NCBI GenBank assembly: GCA_014773175.1
Contig: VXCM01000949.1
Span: forward strand, 124,001 to 188,000
Direction: 5' to 3'
Length of the DNA: 64,000 nt
Source of the DNA: Lucifuga dentata
Taxonomy: Eukaryota; Chordata; Actinopteri; Ophidiiformes; Bythitidae
In this document: piece by piece, positions 34,646 through 46,995 of the stretch
Layout of the letters: the number at the start of each line of letters is the position of its first letter
Position numbering within the stretch: position 1 is the stretch's first letter
The notes under the pieces: model-generated
What the model was told of the DNA's origin: nothing
The model's database searches: none
Seen by the model: the letters and a program-made list of their open reading frames with translations, nothing else
Position numbers and translations under genes: made by a program

Positions 34646-35561
34646 AGTACCATATATACTCGACTATAAGTTGACCCTGATTTTGACCTGCAAATTTAGA
34701 TTTTTAAAGAAACCCACATATAAGCCGACCCCCTAATGTTGTTCCATCAATTTATTTGTTTAGCAAATTACTTGTTTTTTTTTTGTTTTTTGTTTTTTGA
34801 GAATTGTTATAGTATTCCTATGATTTTCTGAAAATAATCCATGTATTGGTACCAGTAAACAGCTGATTACGTAAGTGACAGCTAAGATTAAGTTTTCAGG
34901 ACTCCTCTTCCTCGTCTGAATCGCATTGATGAAGGTAAGGAAAGCTTTACAAATGAGCTATAATTATCACGGCGCTTATTTAGCTGTGTAATTATTGTGA
35001 TTTTTTTCAAAATTTTATTTTTGTTAATAATTTCACCCATTACCTGTTTTCAGTAACTATCCTGTACCTGAGTCAATGTGGGTCTGTCTATGTGCTGGGC
35101 ATTCCTTGATACGGAGTTTTGGAATTCCCTCAGCTGACTCCCTGATGTTGTTCCATCAGTTTATTTGTTTAGTAAATTACCTGTTTTTCTGGGTATTGTC
35201 ATAGTATTCCTCTGATTTTCTGGAAATAATCCACATACCAGTAAACATGATATTTATTTCAGCAGCTGATTACCATAACTGACAGATCACGGCTTACTGG
35301 CCGCTGCAAGATGTGCTGGATAAGATGTTTAGACAGGAAATACATCATTCTAAGGTATGATTTAAACTATTTTACATGCGTAGTGGTAATGGGTATTTCC
35401 ACCTCTGGAAATTTCGTTCTCTGGGATCTGATTTGAATTACTCGTGTATAAGCCGACCCCCAATTTGCTTTGTGAAATTTGGTAAAACAAAAAAAACAAA
35501 CAAACAAACAAACAAAACAAAACAAAAAAAACTCGGCTTATACTCGAGTTTATACGGTACT
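34646..35561. mobile_element. Non-autonomous TIR DNA element with internal duplication
   Basis: The left end AGTACCATATATACTCGACT and the right end, read inward, AGTACCGTATAAACTCGAGT form an imperfect inverted repeat, followed by ATAAG(T/C)(T/C)GACC-like sequence. Two internal blocks (about 34736-34883 and 35149-35286) are diverged copies of each other (both contain GTTGTTCCATCA..TTTATTTGTTTAG). No transposase frame. The class is undetermined. Confidence 0.6.
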
Positions 35562-36089
35562 TTACCTGTTATTATTATTTTGGGAAACCTAATTTCAGAG
35601 GGAACTCATTACACCTTTCACCATGTTGCAACAAAACTGGTTCATAAATTTTTGAATCATCTTGCTAAAACATATTATTCTTGTGTAGTTTTTTTATTTT
35701 TATGTATTTTTTTTTTTTTACTCCTGATGGCTGCTGTCCTGCTGTAGATCAGAACTGACTAACAGAGCAGCAGGAATGAATGTTGAGACGCTGCGACAGT
35801 AAATCCTAAACTCTCTGCCTGGCCAGTCTCAGCTTTGCCTTTGTGAGCAGGGACTCTGGATCAGGACTCAGCTGGGGACGTCGCAGGGCCTCAGCTGATG
35901 GAACACATAGTCCAATGTTTTATGGGACCATTAAGCAAAGTTTTTATTGCCGTACACTGGCAAATGGTTTCAGATTTATGTCTGCTAGAATCACTCTGAG
36001 TGTGATTTTTAGTTGTGTCACAACATTGCAGATGCTGTTTGACTGTCGTAGCCTTTAGAAAGAGAAAACCAGCCTGATTCTGATAACAG

Positions 36090-36124
<35 letters not shown>

Positions 36125-36550
36125 CCTACAAGTTAATTACTATTTTGCTGGTGAGCCGATGAATTTCGAACCTGAACTCTTCCCCAGCTTTCCATTATCT
36201 CCCATTATCAGCTCCCCCTCAGTGTGTACCGGACAGGAACAACAGGGGACAGGGTTGATTTAAACATCCATATTCCCTCCATGATCTGAAATCTTTAGCA
36301 CCTAATCCGTGTTTGACAGACTCCAGATCCTCATAGAGGATCAGGATGTACTGCTGGTCCATGCTGTTTTGGTAAACATATGGGCATTAGCTGGTGGGTG
36401 TACATCGACTTTGTCTGGTTCCCTTTAATGGGGCATGTTTAGACTAACATCCATATAGGAGAAAAAGTACTTACATTCTGTTATGCATTACACTGAGGAT
36501 TGTTAAGTCTGGTGATGAAGCAAATTTTCAGCAACCGTGCACAGGCTGCC

Positions 36551-37132
36551 TTAAAGGACCATTTTGCATGTTTGAGCCTAATATATTCAGTTTTCAAACA
36601 TGTTACGTTACTGACAATCATTTCCCAAAGGATAAAAATGTATTTCAGCTTTCCTGATGTTTTACAAAATCTCTTAATCTTTCAAACTCAAATATTGAAG
36701 TGATACACCCACCTTAAAAATCAAAGTTTCGGTTAATAGTTATGCAGCCTTATGAAGTCATGGTTGTTTAAATTTTTCGATAAACGCAGGTCTTCTTTTG
36801 GAACTATATTCCCTGGTGGAGACATACATTCACTCTGCACTTTTTATTGTGCTTAAACGCTAAAATTATAAAATTATAATTAAAAAAAAAAAACACCTGA
36901 ACATACATCTTGTTCACAATGATGGATTACCTATCCCAGTAACGTTTCAAGTACCAGTAAGTTGATTTTAATAGCGTACCAGAATGAACTGAAACCAGTG
37001 GTGGTCTAGAAGACAAGAAAATTTTTTTAAATTCACCGTTCCAGTAGTATGCTTTGGGAAATGATTGACAGTAATGTATGAAAATTGAATATATTGGAGT
37101 TAAACATGCAAAATGGCTGGTATGGTCCTTTA
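36551..37132 (+). mobile_element. Fold-back MITE, copy 2
   Basis: Collinear with copy 1 (2798-3446) and highly similar in the shared parts (ACAATCATTTCCCAAAGGAT; TGGTATGGTCCTTTA at the right end), and it lacks the assembly duplication. It shows the native length of about 582 bp. Confidence 0.8.
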
Positions 37133-37999
37133 CTTGAAAAAATATTATGCTATCTTCAGCCAAAAGTAAGAAAAATGTTATTTCTTTCTAAAGAAGTGTA
37201 TCTGACATATTGTAGAGTGACATATTTGACTACACAGGCCCACGGTGGAGAAGCCTGAGCTCCACCCTAAAAATATCAGAGTTAAAATTGGGTTGGTCTC
37301 AAAGGATTCTATTGCAGGTCACACAAATCTGTCCCTTTATAATTACACAGCCTTCTGATTCGTTCCACATCAGTAACATCTCATGTACGTATTTATAATT
37401 GTATCAGCTCTGGAAACATATTAGCTGATCTTTAAAAATCCTTGTTGAACCATATTAACCCAGGCCTGTATTACATTTCATCACCGCTGTTTTTCAACTA
37501 CTCAAATTAAAAATAAAAACCCCTGTTAAAGTTATTCAAAATAATGAAAAACATCTCTTCTTACTGATTTTTATTAGTATTTTAATATATTATATTATAT
37601 TACTCATTTTATTAACTTATCAACATCTCAACATTTTTTATTAATACTTACCTGAGAATATTTCTATTATATCATTCTGTTCACTGTGTTATATCGTCTG
37701 CAACAATTTTGCTTAGAAAAGTAAAATTAAATAAAGTTATTATTGTTCTTATTCTTGTTATTATTGTTCAAAAATATAACAAACAATTAATGCACATTAG
37801 TTATAAGAAGTAATTACTGGGTTTGCAAAACATTAATATATGCCTTGTTTTTTTTTTTTTTACCTTTAAGTCATTATAATGCTTTATAATGCTATTATTA
37901 TTGACTATTACTACTAGTACTGCTGCTACTGCTACTGCTGTTATTTGTGATAGGAGTTACAGCTGAAGTATGAGTAGTAGTAACAGTATTACTGCTTTG

Positions 38000-38002
<3 letters not shown>

Positions 38003-38046
<44 letters not shown>
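38003..38046. repeat. ATT trinucleotide array
   Basis: About 14 ATT units in an AT-rich stretch. Other non-dinucleotide arrays are TATC at 27893-27934, TTATC at 46679-46705 and TTC at 47656-47681. Confidence 0.9.
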
Positions 38047-41000
38047 TGTTAGGATTAGTATTGTTAGTCGTCATAATAGTGGTAGTCACTACTAATAGTA
38101 TTATTAGTATAATGACTGTACTAAAACTATAAAGTCATACATTCATGTTTTTTCAAACCCAATAGTAAATGCTTCTAATAACTAACATTCTTTAATTATG
38201 TAGTGTATTTTTGGAAATGTGTCATTAGCATTAATTAGAACTAAAAGGGAAAGCAAGTGATTCATATTAAATGAGCCTGTATTGAAAGCCTCTGCCAGGC
38301 TTTCTGTACCCCAAATATCTTTAAAAGCAGAAGTTTAGTTTGTAGGTGTGTGTTGTTAAAGAACAGACTGGAGCACAATGACAATAATCAACCACACTAT
38401 TACATTTCTCATGTTTTATGTGTTTTTCAGTTCCATGATGGTTATTTCTACTCTGCTCTACCACCTGATTTAACAAATCAGGTGCATGTCTTTCTATGAA
38501 TTTTCTCAAACTTGGTGACTTGCTGGTGCTTTGATAGGTAAATTTGCTTAGATGTGGTACTTGGTTCTAAACTTTTGAGAACCGCTCCTTTCGACTGAAT
38601 GAGGCTGTCCCTCTTTTAATCTAACCACTTAAGTTTTAAGAGGCCGACTAGAGAGAGATTAATGGAAAGAAACAGGATTTAGTTATTTGATTAGAATAGC
38701 CACTTCCGCACATATATGTATTTATATGTGTCAAAGTTTAAGCGTGCCTTCTAAAAGCACCTTTAACACGTGCTGAGAGTCAGAATACACCAGCTGTTTA
38801 TGAGATGGACTTGTGCGGGCGGCCTGCGTATCGCCCTCATGAATACTAGGATTACGGTCAAGGATGAGCAGCGTTTAAGTTTAGCTGTATTTGGATATTG
38901 AGGGCAGGGGTGAACTTGGGATAGCACTGACCCACAAAGCAGAACTGGTGTGTGATGGGGCAGAATACTTCCCAAACACACTCAATGAGTCACCTGTTGC
39001 CGGCGCTTTTCGGCCAGCAACAGATCTAAGCTGCCATATATCAGTCACACCAGCAGAAGCCAGCGGCCGATCCACCGCCTGCTACCTTACATGGCTGTCT
39101 GGCTCTTCATCTGCCCATTACTGTACACAGACCCACAGCCGTGTTATGATCTATTGTTTAGCTGCATGGTATTATACTGGAAAACTTCAAGCCAGACAAC
39201 TGCCATAAAGGAAAATTCTGACAAAATTAGACTCCTGATAGAAATTCCTCGACAGCTTATATTTCAGGGGTGAATGATGGATTAAATGTTTTGAAGATTT
39301 CTTGCAGCTTGCAGTGATCTAAAATAAATCTTGTTCAAGGTATCACTGGATTTGTGAGTCTGTTAGATGTTTTGATAACTCTCACACCGTCTCATCTTAT
39401 ATTTCAAATCACTGAAAGTCAGGATTCACTTCAGCTTGATGGGTCTTCAATCAGACAGAAATACAGAGATTTAGATTCAATTAGATTTAGTTTTGGACAA
39501 CCGGCCTTCTGGTTTGGGTGATGCTTTTTCAAGTTTTGTCTCATCTTAAATCACATCATCTTTTATCTGTTTTGAGTATTCATTTGCATTCTGATTGGCT
39601 GGTAGACTTTTGTCAATGCATTTTGAAGATCCAGAACAAAGGACTGCTGTATGCTATAAATCCTGCATTAAATAAAGTCTCATATCAAGAAAACAAAACT
39701 CTCATGGAACACAGGTTTATCTTAACAAGGAAACAGTTTCAGAAATAGTTTCACCTTCCTGACGTATTTTTAGTAGAAAACTGTGTAGAGGATCAAGTAA
39801 AGCACGTCGCTGAGTCAATGATTCCTCAAAGTCTGTACAATATGTGATGCTGATGGTTCTACCATTAACTAAGTCTGAATATATTTGTCTCTACGGAGAG
39901 TTATGAGTAGAGGGAGATGAGAGAAGAGAGAGAAGGGTGTTGGCTGTACCTGCCTGGTATGACAGGGACAGTAACACACACCAGGCCTCCTACTCAATCG
40001 TCCACGCTCTTCAAAATTTCATCTCTTCCTCACAGACTTCATGACTATCATCCCACACTGTGTTGTTTTACCAAAATGTCTGCATCCCTGTTTTGTGATA
40101 ATCTGTCACACTGGAAGTACATTTTCTTGCTTACCTGCAGTAGGACTGTTGTTCAGGAGTGGTTCTATCCAGACAGATGCTCCTTGTTTGTACCCTTGTC
40201 TTCCTCTCAGTCAGTGGACAGGTGATGATGCAGAGTGGAGCAGGCTCAAAGTGATGATGGGGCAGCCTTTGCCTTGAAAATGTGCTTGGCTGTTGAAGAA
40301 GGTGTCTGTATTTGATGTCAAAACCAAAACCAAACTGTTAGTCCTCACAGGGGGCATAAGAGAAAAAGCAGGGGCATCACGAGAGTGCATTCCCCTCACG
40401 GCCCTCCCTTCTGTCTCTCCTCCTCCATCTCCTCCTCTTCCTCCTCTCCCACTCCCCCTTTCTTTCTCCTTACATCCCTGCTGCTCTATTTTTTGCTGGG
40501 AAGCATTCTCCAGCAACAGGAGGGGAAGTGGAATTGTTTTCTGGGTTCAATGGCAATTCCGCTTGGAGTAAACTTCCAGAGTGTGTGTTCCTCTGCATGT
40601 ACAGATCTGATGTCTGTAAAAGTCCAAGCAGGGTGAATTTTTTTAGATAGTGAAATTTATAAGAGAATGTATAAATCTATATCTGTATAATCTATATCTA
40701 TAAATACCTACTTTGTTCATGTTTTCTTCCCTCCTCCTCCCATATCTGCTGCTGAGATCGCTTGCTGAAATCTGGATGTTAACAGGGATCAGAGACAAAA
40801 GTCAAAGCCCTTCATTCTTCCTCTTCCTTCCTTCTCTGCTGTACATGTTTAACTTTCAGCCTGGGACGGTCTCTTTGCTCCACCTCACCGAACCTGCAGA
40901 TACATGCCACATTATACCATGGGAATCATTTAAGTTTGATTCCTCCTTGCTAAAGGGTCAGTGTGTGATCAAAGGTGGTCATTCAAATGGCTGTAATTAT

Positions 41001-42066
41001 GTGGTGGGGGCACACACAGCCACACACCCACATGCACTTGTGTGTGCACAGACTGACCATGAAGTTGCATGGGCATCGCTGAGAAATGTGACCTTAGTCC
41101 CACTTGTTCTAATCATTTTTATATTTCCTACTATCATAAAGAGATCCCAAACTTTCTGGATTTCGCTGATGTACAATTTTCCCATAGTTCACCTTGAAGA
41201 GCCAGTTGGATTGATTTGATTATGACTTGTTCAATGTGGGAATTGTTGCATTTGTCATTTGACTCCAGTCTTGCTTCCTGCAGTGTCCATCGATGTGCTA
41301 CAGGACATGGATTAAATTTGCCATGACATGCCAACGTCAAGGCCTCATCAGGGAGCTGAATGGCCAAATTCTCCCTTGTAACAAGTGTGCCTTTGACAAC
41401 AGGGTGGAGAAAATGATTTGGGATGAATAAGTAAGCAATGAAGCCCTACACCCGAGAGATGTGACCCACATCTCATATTTGTTGTTCCATTCTCAATCTC
41501 TTGTTCTTGTTCTTTCTCAGCCATTTTCAGAGTGACATTAAAGGTGACATTTATCAGTGTTCATGACATTCTTCCCTCTTGCAGCACTCGTTCCCTTCCT
41601 GAGGAGTGTTTCAGAGTGCTTTTTCTTTACATTGCCTCTCGACCTTCAACACTGACTAATGCAAACACCAAAGCATCTTTCCCCCTCTTTGCTTTTTCAC
41701 AGAGAAGCCCATTGTGGTCAATAAAATTAGCAGAATTCCCTGTGATTTCCAAGTCAAGTTTCCTTAAACAAAAGCCAGCGGAGCACCTAACATTGCCTTA
41801 GGCCTCAGTCAGTCCGGTGACTGTTAAATGGAGTATTTGAAGGGATGGAAAAGCTGTAGCTAATTCCTAATTACATAGCCTTCTTCAGTTTAAAGGCTAC
41901 TCCACCATTTCCATTGTGCAGCTCATCAGCCTGGATTAGAAGCGGAACAACGTTTCACACAGTGTAGCAGCATGAAGTGATTTGTAACAAAGAAGTGATG
42001 TTCCACGACTTCACTTAATCTCACCACTTACAGCTCCCCAGCAGTGCCAGGACGCAGTCTAAATGG

Positions 42067-42101
<35 letters not shown>

Positions 42102-42236
42102 TGTGTGAGTGTGCGAGATCGAGAGGGAGACGACAGTAAGTTTCTGTTTGTGTGTCAGTGGCGTATATGTGTGTATGATGGAAAAAGCCTACACTGCCAG
42201 GATGCATCAGTGTAACCAGAGCCCACTCCCCCTCTT

Positions 42237-42275
<39 letters not shown>

Positions 42276-42791
42276 CACATCAACTCGACCCCTGCCTGCT
42301 GTTTTGCTCATCACACAAACCAATTTTAGTCCTGCCTGACCCGAGTCTGAGGGGAAGCCAGGCTTGATGGACACGTGTTCCTGAATGGTCGTCACAACCT
42401 CACACACCCCCAAAATTCATCCCAGAAATCCACATTCAGAGAATATGACAAGAAAACGCAGCTGAAAAGATAAAGTCAAGGTCATCTTAGTGGTAAATAC
42501 ATACACGCATTAACTTTTAGTCCCTGGTACATCAGCTCTCTGGCAGACAAATCTTGCGTTGCTTACGGACATCAGTGATCCACATCACTGGCATGTTGTT
42601 GTGACATACTTCCTGTCAGCCAGGGACATTTACTGTAGCCTGTTTTAACGGGTGACATCTTTTGCGTTGCTGTTAATGTGTGTTTGGATTCTTTCCTCTG
42701 ATTCAGAAAGTCTTCATCAGTTTTCTCAGAGCTTCATGTCTGATTTTTGTCTGTTTGTCTTTATTGTGACGTTACTCTGACATTTCAAATC

Positions 42792-42925
42792 AGAGGTGGA
42801 AAGTAACTAAGTACAGTTCTTAAGTACAACCTGGAGGTACTTTTAGTTTAATTTCCATTTTGTGCAACAGGCCAAATAATTTCAGAGGGAAATGTTGCAC
42901 TTCTCCACTACACGTATGTTAATAG
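42792..42925 (+). repeat. Truncated fish dispersed repeat
   Basis: It begins AGAGGTGGAAAGTAACTAAG and includes AATTTCCATTTTGTGC and TCTCCACTACACGTA. I recognise this as the degraded end of a very common teleost repeat (GTGGAAAGTAACTAAGTACA...CTCCACTACA). Confidence 0.6.
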
Positions 42926-42974
42926 TTAGGTCACAGATTCAGATTGTCAGGACAATCAGTGACTCAGCCTGGAT

Positions 42975-43422
42975 GACACAATGGGGGAATTCATAAAACA
43001 CAGTGCCAGATTTAAAGTGTTGATAAGGGCAAATATCATCATGCAACCATGTTCTCTCATTCATAAATGCCTGTTACCAGCATTTTTTTTTTTTTTTAAG
43101 TGTTTGAAGAGATATTACTATGATATTTACTTACTTACATGTCAGGGAAGTGATTCATAAAACACACCATCACATAAAAATTAAGGCTTATTTCAGTCTG
43201 GTGATAAATTCCAACAGTATGAAATCTGGGAAATCTGGAATTTTGAATGTATTTGCCTCATGTGTGTTAGTGATCAATAAATTTGATAGATAAGTCCACT
43301 CAGTTGATCAGTCAGTTTATTTAAATGGTGAGTTTTGACCCGATCTTGCACAGTCTTTTGGCACTGTTTCTCTTCCTCAAGCCTCTGCGTCTCACTCTCA
43401 CATATACCCCCTACCCTTAATG

Positions 43423-43460
<38 letters not shown>

Positions 43461-43800
43461 ACTCCGTACACTGAACTCCAGGTGTGGGGATATGATATTA
43501 GTATTATAGTGTCAATCTCTTAAAACATGGAGCTCAAAAGTAAAGAATTTGGGTTTTCTTTGCCAAATTAACACATCAATCTCGCTTTGGCGGCAGAAGA
43601 AGAAACAGTATAAAGTGCAGCTCTTCAATATGAAGCAGCTCATTAACATGCCGATTTTCATTGGCTTTTACCTGTGACTCACCTTACCACAACCTATCAG
43701 TAATGGGACATCGATGCTGATTGATTTAAAGGAAGCTATAAGAATGAACTAAAACGATCATGGTGCTTATTTAGTGTGATGCCATATGGTTTGCATTGTT
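42975..43800 (+). repeat. Diverged direct repeat, unit A
   Basis: It is collinear with unit B at 46222-46995 over about 800 bp. Shared landmarks include GGGGGAATTCATAAAACACA, TTAGTGATCAATA(A/C)ATTTG, a CA/TC microsatellite in the middle, TTAACATGCCGAT and GCTTATTTAGTGTGATGC. It has no open frame and no recognised family. Confidence 0.75.
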
Positions 43801-44825
43801 TTTTTTTTTTTTTTNTTTTTTTTTTTTTTTTTGTTTTTTTATGAATTCCACCAGTACATTTTAGACATATGTTCTTAAACCACAGATGCTATGTTGACAG
43901 AGGACAGCCATGATGAGTAAATGATTAGGTTTCTGTTTGCTCATTATAGCGTGACAAAGCCGTGTGTGAACAGGTGAGGGATCACTGCAAGCCGACACGC
44001 AGACGGCCAGTCAGTTGTCGTGTATTTTTGCTGCCTGTTTGTGTCTACCATTTTAGAATGATGTTATTCTTACCAGCTGACCTCTGACCCCGCTGCTTGC
44101 AGAGTGAGACATTCCCGCACTGGAAGCTCTGATGGATACAACTGTGGATGTGTAAATGGGTCACACGTGTGTTATGATGTGTGTCAAGCATGCCCATGTT
44201 TGTGTTATGTTTCTCCCTTTCTGTCCACACAGAAGAAGTTTAATATTTAAAGGAAATGTTATAATTTCTTTATAAATCATATTCATACAATGTAGAATTG
44301 TTAAAGCTGACTTTTGTCAATGTTTATACAAGAAGAAACCAGTTTTCATACGATTTTCTTTGTGCAACGAGTGAGTGATGGTAGCAAAATGAAAGCAAAC
44401 AAAACTCTGCAGTTCTTTGTCAGTTCCTCCCCCGCCCAACTAAGAACAAGGCTATCGAGATATGCAGAAAGCAGGAGGAAACATGGACACTAATGCCACA
44501 TTTTTCACCCGTCAGACCCGTGAAGTCTCAGCATCCCAGCATGCAGCAGTGCAGAAGGCACAACCAAACAAATGCAGGAAGGGGGAAATCTACAAGACTC
44601 CTCAGCCAAGACAACTACCTCAGACATGAGGACAGACGTGCACCGTGTGTGTGTGTGAACAGATTGGCTTTGCCCAGCCTATATGCTTTATGTATGTTTG
44701 ATGATTGAGGACAGACAAGGGGTGTGTGCTTATGTGCCCACCACACATCCCTAAAAACAAACTACGAATGAAAGCACGGCATTGTTCTTCAGGTCCAGCA
44801 GACCAGAAACATGTGACATTGAGTC

Positions 44826-44960
44826 AGAGGACGAGGAGGACGAGGAAAAGGCCATTCAGGCTTTAAAGAAACCACTTCCTGTCTGTTTCTCTNAGAGGAC
44901 GAGGAGGACGAGGAAAAGGCCATTCAGGCTTTAAAGAAACCACTTCCTGTCTGTTTCTCT
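44826..44960. repeat. Assembly duplication, 67 bp x 2 around N at 44893
   Basis: 44826-44892 equals 44894-44960, in the gja5-gja8 interval. Confidence 0.95.
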
Positions 44961-45766
44961 TCTGGCCTGGATTATCTTAAATCAAATAAATAAAAGCTAC
45001 AGGTTAACAGCTGATTTGACATTAAGAAATCAAAAGTCGAGTGGTGCTTTTGTATATTTTGGGGCATGTTTTCCGTCCTATACGCTTTACCATACCAATG
45101 CTTTATTACTTCCTGTTTGTCCTGGTCATTGTTTAAGTGACACAGCGATATTTCAGGAAACAACATAATAAACTATAAATCATTTCTATTACCCCACCGT
45201 GAGCGTGTGAGAAATTCTAGCGGTGGATGGTTGAACGTGTGTGTCTGCACTCCTATCCGTAGATAACATTGTGTTAGGCGGCTGTCTGGCTGCAGCGACC
45301 TGGAGGCATGAAGTCATTCAGTGGTGGGCCATGTGTTCCTCTGATACAGATAGACAGGGTGTTACCCTCCTCTGAAATCTACCTTCAGACCTTCGGGCAG
45401 CACTTCCTGCCGTGAGCGATAAGCCACTTCCAGTCTACCCCTGATGCTGCGTTTCTCAGCAACCTTAGTCACCCTTAATATGCCTTTATCAAAAACCAGA
45501 CATTATTTTCATCCTCCTTTGTTTTGCCAGTACATTAATAACAGCTGCCATCTTGCTCTCAAACTACCAAGGTTTAAAAAATACTTAATCACTTTAAGGT
45601 GGAACCAAAAAAAAAAAAAAAGNAAAAAAAAAAAAAAAGTCGTCTTGCATATCTGCGCTCAGTTTGTTGGTGTTTGTCACACTCCTCTATGTCAAATCAA
45701 GTTCATTTGTACAGCCTAATACAGGGATTTTATTTTATTTATTTAACCATTATTTAACCAAACTGA

Positions 45767-46089
45767 GGGGATGGGCAACTGGTGGCCCGTGGACCTGATA
45801 CGGCCCGCATCTTTAGTCTATCAGGCCCTCAGTTGACTTCAGTTAATAAAAATGAAAATTATAAAAGTGTTTTCCTTTGTTATTACCACTATCCATCAGC
45901 AGAGGGCGTGCTCGGTCATTACTGATGCTGTATTTATTATCATCCATTTCATTCTAGCAATGAAAGAATAAGATCGGTTCGGGTCAGGTTGGGATGGGTC
46001 CAGGAGGGGGGAGCAGTGCTGTAGCTTAACATCCAGCAGAAGCAGTTATTTTCCTGCTGCATAGCTCCTAGAGCAAACGTCTCATCTCT

Positions 46090-46147
<58 letters not shown>

Positions 46148-46216
46148 NGCTCTGTGATCGTGGACAGTGAAATTTTATTGGCCCCTGTCCTCATCAAAGT
46201 TGCCCATCACTGGCCT
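45767..46216. mobile_element. hAT-type element candidate
   Basis: The left end GGGATGGGCAACTGGTGGCC and the right end AAAGTTGCCCATCACTGG form a short TIR. The same right end (GAAATTTTATTG...CATCAAAGTTGCCCATC) occurs again near 55590-55632. The interior contains a GA repeat with one N (46094-46147). The target-site duplication is not clear. Confidence 0.55.
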
Positions 46217-46221
46217 AATAT

Positions 46222-46995
46222 GACATATGGGGGAATTCATAAAACACAGCATCAGACTGAACGAGTCAATAAGGCAAATGTCGTCACGCAATCATGTTCC
46301 CTCATTCACAAACGCCTGTTATCCTTTAGATTTAGCCTTGAAAGAGACGTTACCACAATATTTCATTATTTACATGTATGGAAAGCTATTCATAAAACAC
46401 ACCGTCACACAAAAATTAAAATTTCAGCTGTAAGAAATCTGGGCTACATTTTTAAACAGCATTTGTGCATGTGTTAGTGATCAATACATTTGGTATTTAA
46501 GCCCACTCAGCTGATCAGTCAGTGGATTTAAGTGGCAAGTTTTGGTGTTGCACCCATTCATGGGCATTGTCTCTTCCTCAAACCTCATGTGCCATGTTCT
46601 GCCTCTCTCTCTCTCTCTCTCTCTCTCTCACGACACACAACACACCCCTCTCCTGTGTGCCAGACTGTTGGTGTAGATCTCTTATCTTATCTTATCTTAT
46701 CTTATCTATTAGTGAAATTCTCTTAAAATGTAAAACTGAGAATTTAGGTTTGCTTTGCTGATTTAATGTTAATTTTGCTTTGACACCAGAGGAAGCAGAA
46801 TGAAGCATGGACTTAAATGTGAAGCAGTTCATTAACATGCCGATCTTCACTGGTTTTTACCTGTGACACCCCTTACAACAGTGTGTCAGAAATGGAACAA
46901 TGCAGTGCTGATTAATGTAAGAAAAGTTTTATAATGAGCTTAATTTCTCACGCTGCTTATTTAGTGTGATGCTGTGTAGTTACTGTGATTTTTTC
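46222..46995 (+). repeat. Diverged direct repeat, unit B
   Basis: Partner of 42975-43800, in the same orientation. Its right-hand tail (TTATTTAG..GT.AT...TTACTGTGATTTTTT) recurs a third time at about 34935-35003, inside another element, which argues for a mobile origin. Confidence 0.75.

Noticed and set aside
40293..40636. Overlapping Ser/Pro-rich open frames
   Set aside because: A CTCCTC-type simple sequence translated in several frames.
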